Assembly: GCF_029433105.1 (NCBI RefSeq) | Contig: NZ_JARNTW010000007.1 | Span: 62,001-126,000 of the forward strand | DNA: 64,000 bases | Source: Runella sp. MFBS21 | Lineage (GTDB): Bacteria; Bacteroidota; Bacteroidia; Cytophagales; Spirosomataceae | Direction: 5' to 3' | Shown here: positions 60,758 through 64,000 of the stretch, piece after piece | Layout: every line of letters begins with the position of its first letter | Numbering within the stretch: position 1 is the first letter of the stretch | Notes under the pieces: generated by a model | What the model was told of the DNA's origin: nothing | Databases searched by the model: none | Seen by the model: the letters and a program-made list of their open reading frames with translations, nothing else | Made by a program: the position numbers and the translations under genes

Positions 60758-60860
60758 TTGTGTTTATCGCACAAGAAATCATTTGTTTTTGGGAAGTTTT
60801 CTTTTTGTCTACCTTGTCCTCAGTAAGTATTTTTGAATAATAGGGGTAGGACGAAAACCG

Positions 60861-61247
60861 TTAGTTTAGTTGCTTCACCACTTCTTCTTTAGGAATATAA
60901 CCTACATTTTGCCAGACTAGGCTTTTGTTTTTAAACAACAATAAGGTGGGTAGACCTTCAATACTGAGCTGTTGGGCTAGTTCGGGGTTGTCGTCGGTAT
61001 TGATACGAACAAGCGTGACTTTGTCCGACATTTCGGTTTTGATTTCTTCGAGGTAAGGGGTCATTTTTTTGCAAGGGCCACACCAATCTGCGTAAAAATC
61101 TACTAAGATCAGTTTGTCAGAATCTAGTAAAGCGTCAAACTGAGTTCGAGTCATATTGACAAGGTTTTCTTGCTGATTTTGCTTCGTACCACACCCTCCT
61201 AATAGCCACAATAACGTCAATATAAATGCAAAACTATGTCGTTTCAT
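60861..61247 (-). CDS. Lipoprotein thioredoxin
   Basis: 128 residues. Signal with lipobox LLGGC (about Cys19), then a single thioredoxin fold with DFYADWCGPCKKM: canonical WCGPCK active site, the cis-Pro in EGLPTLLLF. The C terminus (KEEVVKQLN) closes the fold. Because it is exported and lipid-anchored, it likely reduces disulfides of envelope proteins or serves cytochrome/periplasmic maturation rather than cytoplasmic ribonucleotide reduction. No DsbD-like electron donor is adjacent. Single gene. Confidence 0.9.
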   Translation of the reverse strand: MKRHSFAFILTLLWLLGGCGTKQNQQENLVNMTRTQFDALLDSDKLILVDFYADWCGPCKKMTPYLEEIKTEMSDKVTLVRINTDDNPELAQQLSIEGLPTLLLFKNKSLVWQNVGYIPKEEVVKQLN

Positions 61248-61357
61248 CTTCAGATATATTTAGTGTGTATGTAAAATTTGAACAAATCTCGGTCATTTTT
61301 TTTGCATATAATGCAACTTTTGTCACATAATCTATCAATGTAACTCTAAAAACGCCT

Positions 61358-61400
61358 TTTCTAACTTTGCTACATCTAACGCAGGTAGCAAAGTTAGAAA
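61358..61400 (-). terminator. Strong hairpin after the GH43 gene
   Basis: Perfect 16-bp stem TTTCTAACTTTGCTAC / GTAGCAAAGTTAGAAA with an 11-nt loop, starting 9 nt past the GH43 stop. On the minus strand it is followed by AGGCGTTTTT, so the T-run is offset by five bases. Confidence 0.65.
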
Positions 61401-61409
61401 CTTTAACTA

Positions 61410-62435
61410 TTAGCGACGAGGTACTGACAATTCAATGCTGGTTGATAGCGGACTTCCAAATACGGGTGTGCCGTTGGCACTGAAAGTAAAAGGTTGCATA
61501 CGAGGGGAGCGCTCTTTTCCGCATCCTTGGCCTGCTTCACTATTGGCGTGGTAGAGTATCCAATTCTGACTTCCGTCGGGAGATTTGAAAAAACTATTGT
61601 GACCAGCCGCGTGAGTTCCTTTGATGTTGTTGGCCCAAAAAACAGGAGTAGGGTGTTTTTTCCAAGAAGAGGGATTCATCAAGTCGGCATCAGGAGCGGC
61701 ATAAATCATTCCTAAAGCGTAGTAGTCCGTCCAACAGCCACTTGCTGAAAAAATAATGTTGATTCTGCCATTAGGGCTTTTTAAGAATTGCGGGCCTTCG
61801 TTGACCAAAACGATAGGTTTATCATCAGGTCCTGGGCGATAGAGCGAGCCATGTTGTTCCCAGTCAAATTGAGGGTCAGAAATTCGTACACGGGGTCCTA
61901 CGCAGGTCCAAGGATTGCTCATTTTGCATAGATAAATATCTTGACGACCATTTTCATCTCCTTCCCAGCCCGACCAAGTAAGATAAAGCTGCCCTTTATG
62001 TTCAAAAACCGACCCGTCGATAGCCCATTTGTTTTCGGGTGTTTTGAGTTCGCCTTTCATCGTCCATGTACCTTGCGTAGGGTCAGCAGCGGTATTTTCT
62101 AAGACATAAAGACGGTGATTGCGGTTTCGGCCATCGTCAGCGGCAAAATAGATATACCATTTTCCCCTTAGAAAGTGAAGTTCAGGCGCCCAAATTTCTT
62201 TTGAATAAGGCCCCGTGGCAGGAGGAGTCCATACCGTAACTTTTTGAGCAGTAGGAAGCTCAGATAGATCTTTGACTTTCCAGATGTTGAGGTCTCGGGT
62301 GGTGGTATGCATATAATAGTAATAACCATCTTTATAAAAAGACCAAGGGTCAGCTCCAGCGGGTAGGAGAGGGTTTTTGAAAGTCTGGGCTTGTAATAAG
62401 GTGGGGATAAGTAAGAGAAAAAGGAAATTTTTCAT
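61410..62435 (-). CDS. Glycoside hydrolase family 43 enzyme
   Basis: 341 residues with signal peptide (MKNFLFLLLIPTLLQAQ). Five-bladed beta-propeller elements: LPAGADPWSFYKDGYYYYM (catalytic base Asp29), EIWAPELHFLRGKWYIYFAADDG, WAIDGSVFEHKGQLYLTWSGW (pKa-modulating Asp), and VLVNEGPQFLKSPNGRINIIFSASG (acid Glu). Ends HAAGHNSFFKSPDGSQNWILYHANSE. These features match arabinofuranosidase/xylosidase-type GH43 enzymes. Acts extracytoplasmically on arabinose- or xylose-containing glycans. No transporter gene adjoins it; it is far from the susCD pair in the window. Confidence 0.92.
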   Translation of the reverse strand: MKNFLFLLLIPTLLQAQTFKNPLLPAGADPWSFYKDGYYYYMHTTTRDLNIWKVKDLSELPTAQKVTVWTPPATGPYSKEIWAPELHFLRGKWYIYFAADDGRNRNHRLYVLENTAADPTQGTWTMKGELKTPENKWAIDGSVFEHKGQLYLTWSGWEGDENGRQDIYLCKMSNPWTCVGPRVRISDPQFDWEQHGSLYRPGPDDKPIVLVNEGPQFLKSPNGRINIIFSASGCWTDYYALGMIYAAPDADLMNPSSWKKHPTPVFWANNIKGTHAAGHNSFFKSPDGSQNWILYHANSEAGQGCGKERSPRMQPFTFSANGTPVFGSPLSTSIELSVPRR

Positions 62436-62748
62436 TTGTGAACGGTGGTTAGTTTACTAAAAAATGCGTCGGGAACTTTAAGTATTACTAGCTGTAAAGA
62501 CACAACAAAGGCAAAATTACTTTCTAGATAAGTTCATTGGGCAGCGCGCAAGAGGAAGCAAGCCAACTTAAAATACGCTTTTTAAAGCCTATTTTGACAT
62601 AACAAACTTCACAGATTATGAGGGGGTTGACTAATCTGAAAACCGAAAAATAATCTAATAAGACTTTGTATAAAAGGCATGTAATAAATGATTACATTTG
62701 GGCAGATAAAATTCTCAATCGTTAAGAAAACCTAAATCCTTTACCGCA
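62436..62748. other. Divergent intergenic region, GH43 / SnoaL-like operon
   Basis: About 313 AT-rich bases. On the minus strand TAATTTTG (62519-62512) could be a -7 element for the GH43 gene but lacks a partner TTG at the usual distance. The right end contains a palindromic operator (listed). No small ORF or RNA seen. Confidence 0.45.
62679..62700 (+). promoter_or_regulatory. Palindromic operator overlapping a promoter, SnoaL-like operon
   Basis: Perfect inverted repeat ATGTAAT-AAATG-ATTACAT (62679-62697), overlapping a full -7 element TACATTTG (62693-62700). The gene starts at 62749. The geometry suggests a dimeric repressor blocking the promoter; the regulator is not in the window. Confidence 0.5.
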
Positions 62749-63177
62749 ATGGCGACAGCCAACGTAGAACGCAACAAAGCTATCATGCGTAGCATTGTAG
62801 AAAGCAATGATGCGCGTCAATTTGACGCCTATTTAGACGTAGTTTCCGAAGATTTTGTAGGACACAATCATTTTGTTCCGGGCGATTTGCGCGGCAACAA
62901 AGCCTTGAGCTATTTCTTTTATCTGACCGAAGCTGTAGCGTTTCCTGATGGAGTGCATACGATTCACCACCTATATGGAGAAGATGACTTAGTTACGCTC
63001 GAGCTTTCTTATACGGGTACTTTCGTGGCACCTCTTCCTAATGGTACTCCCCCCAATGGCCAAGTGTGTGAGTTTAGATACAACATGATTTGCCGCTTTG
63101 AAAATGACAAAGTCGCCGAAATCTGGTGGTATCCTTATGATTCTTATAGTCTTATGAAACAACTCGGCATGATTTAA
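62749..63177 (+). CDS. SnoaL-like/ester-cyclase-fold protein
   Basis: 142 residues, no signal peptide. Cone-like alpha+beta barrel of the NTF2/SnoaL superfamily: MRSIVESNDARQFDAYLDVVSEDFVGHNH at 14-42, VTLELSYTGTF and CEFRYNMICRFENDKVAEIWWYPYD near the end. Members include polyketide cyclases and small-molecule isomerases. It lies 13 nt upstream of a HpcH/HpaI-type aldolase gene, so the two are co-transcribed and may act on the same 2-keto acid pathway. Function otherwise unknown. Confidence 0.83.
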   Translation: MATANVERNKAIMRSIVESNDARQFDAYLDVVSEDFVGHNHFVPGDLRGNKALSYFFYLTEAVAFPDGVHTIHHLYGEDDLVTLELSYTGTFVAPLPNGTPPNGQVCEFRYNMICRFENDKVAEIWWYPYDSYSLMKQLGMI

Positions 63178-63190
63178 TCCTTCTCTTCTA

Positions 63191-63943
63191 ATGACTTTCA
63201 AAGAAAAACTTCAGGCGGGAGAGATACTCTATGGCCTTACGCTGACGCTTGGCTCTCCCAAAATTGCCGAAATCATCGCTCATTTAGGCTTTGATTGGAT
63301 ATGGATTGAAGCGGAGCATACTACCATGAGTTTGGAAGATATTTTGGCACAGTTGCAGGCGGTCAATGGTACCACTACTACCACCATAGTGAGAGTGGAT
63401 AACAACGACGCTACTACCATAAAGCGGGTGCTGGATACGGGACCGGGTGGCATTATTGTCCCTTCGGTCAATACTCCCGACGAAGCCAAGAAAGCGATCA
63501 AAGCCCTTAAATACCCTCCTCTCGGCGAACGAGGAATAGGACTAGGACGAGCGCAGGCCTATGGGCAGACTTTGGGTGAATACATCAAAACCGCTAATGA
63601 TAAGCTTGTGACGCTTTTTATGATTGAACACATCATGGCGGTTCAAAATATCGAAGAGATTTTAGCGGTGAAGGGCCTCGATGGAGTTATTGTCGGCTCA
63701 CTTGATTTGGCAGGAAGTATGAATCTCCAAAATGATCTGGGAAATCCTCTGCTCGAAATCGAAGTCCAAAAAGTATTGGCGGCTTGCCTGAAAGCGGGCG
63801 TGCCTTGTGGCATCTTTGTGGGGAATGCGCAGCAAGCCAAACTCCGTATCGACGAAGGTTTTCGGATTGTGACTTTGGGGGCGGATGTATTCTTAATAGC
63901 CGCTGCTGCCAAAAATGCCCTTGATTTGGTGAAAGCAACCTAA
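63191..63943 (+). CDS. HpcH/HpaI-family 2-keto-acid aldolase
   Basis: 250 residues, TIM barrel of class II (metal-dependent) pyruvate aldolases. LGFDWIWIEAEHTTMSLEDI holds the base/His region (EAEH), YPPLGERGIGLGRAQAYG resembles the conserved PPxGxRG loop, and FMIEHIMAVQNIEEILAVKGLDGVIVGSLDLAGSMN carries the metal-binding Glu and Asp. Cleaves 2-keto-3-deoxy sugar acids or 4-hydroxy-2-keto acids to pyruvate and an aldehyde. Operon with the SnoaL-like gene 13 nt upstream and probably with the partial gene starting 17 nt downstream. Substrate cannot be settled. Confidence 0.9.
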   Translation: MTFKEKLQAGEILYGLTLTLGSPKIAEIIAHLGFDWIWIEAEHTTMSLEDILAQLQAVNGTTTTTIVRVDNNDATTIKRVLDTGPGGIIVPSVNTPDEAKKAIKALKYPPLGERGIGLGRAQAYGQTLGEYIKTANDKLVTLFMIEHIMAVQNIEEILAVKGLDGVIVGSLDLAGSMNLQNDLGNPLLEIEVQKVLAACLKAGVPCGIFVGNAQQAKLRIDEGFRIVTLGADVFLIAAAAKNALDLVKAT

Positions 63944-63960
63944 ACTAAATTTTAAAAACC

Positions 63961-64000
63961 ATGAATGATGAACAAAACACCCGAGAAGCACTGTTGCGGC
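63961..64000 (+). CDS. Start of a further gene, cut by window edge
   Basis: ATG at 63961 begins a frame (MNDEQNTREALLR) that runs out of the window, 17 nt after the aldolase gene, so probably the third gene of that operon. Too short to identify. Confidence 0.45.
   Translation, partial: MNDEQNTREALLR

Overview
The window reads as a contiguous chromosomal segment of a Bacteroidota bacterium, most likely order Cytophagales (Runella/Spirosoma-like; an inference from gene content). The grounds are SusC/SusD and ECF-sigma/FecR modules, a TonB receptor paired with a DUF4249 lipoprotein, LytS/LytTR signalling, a PorW/SprE-like type IX secretion lipoprotein, DUF5686 and DUF2452 proteins, a two-subunit methylmalonyl-CoA mutase, and promoters of the Bacteroidota type (TTG, 19-21 nt, TAnnTTTG). 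About 48 protein genes, one tRNA and several strong terminators can be supported.

Layout. 1-1.8 kb: start of glutamate dehydrogenase (cut by the window edge) divergent from a DksA-like regulator that has lost its zinc ligands. 1.9-7 kb: minus-strand operon of TonB receptor, DUF4249 lipoprotein, LytS-type kinase and LytTR regulator. 7-9 kb: a 2,4-dienoyl-CoA reductase-like SDR and a dienoyl-CoA isomerase-like crotonase, both auxiliary enzymes of unsaturated fatty-acid beta-oxidation. 9-10.5 kb: a transsulfuration-family PLP enzyme and tRNA-Ser(TGA). 10.5-14.2 kb: a very AT-rich insert just behind the tRNA, with a stub signal-peptide ORF, a 1023-residue P-loop NTPase of STAND-like layout (candidate defence gene) and a decayed Toprim primase fragment typical of plasmids or ICEs. 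15-22.6 kb: SusD, SusC (with STN domain), FecR and ECF sigma, an orphan polysaccharide-utilisation-type uptake system. It is followed by a Gfo/Idh/MocA oxidoreductase and an MFS transporter.

25-36 kb is mostly housekeeping: TPR lipoprotein, aquaglyceroporin, D-lactate dehydrogenase-like enzyme, Kbp (BON-LysM), a FemAB/GNAT-like protein, dnaA, then mutA, an AI-2E-family permease and mutB. 36-45.5 kb: GT-C membrane glycosyltransferase, calcineurin-like phosphoesterase, SDR plus ethanolamine-permease-like transporter, a PLC/GDPD-like alkaline phosphatase fusion preceded by an 11-bp periodic Pho-box-like array, and glycerate kinase. 45.5-54 kb is envelope-related: PBP1A, PorW/SprE-like lipoprotein, DUF2452, DUF5686 outer-membrane protein. 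54-64 kb: GH113-like lipoprotein, two tandem Old Yellow Enzymes with a divergent LysR regulator, a lipoprotein-like TPR histidine kinase, a lipoprotein thioredoxin, a GH43 enzyme, and a SnoaL-like/HpcH aldolase operon behind a perfect palindromic operator.

The most promising unexplained item is the STAND-like NTPase next to tRNA-Ser. Next are the Pho-box array with its leader peptide, the diverged intergenic repeat pair, and the operator-like palindromes at 58.58 kb and 62.68 kb. No CRISPR array, rRNA, IS transposase, integrase or prophage was seen.
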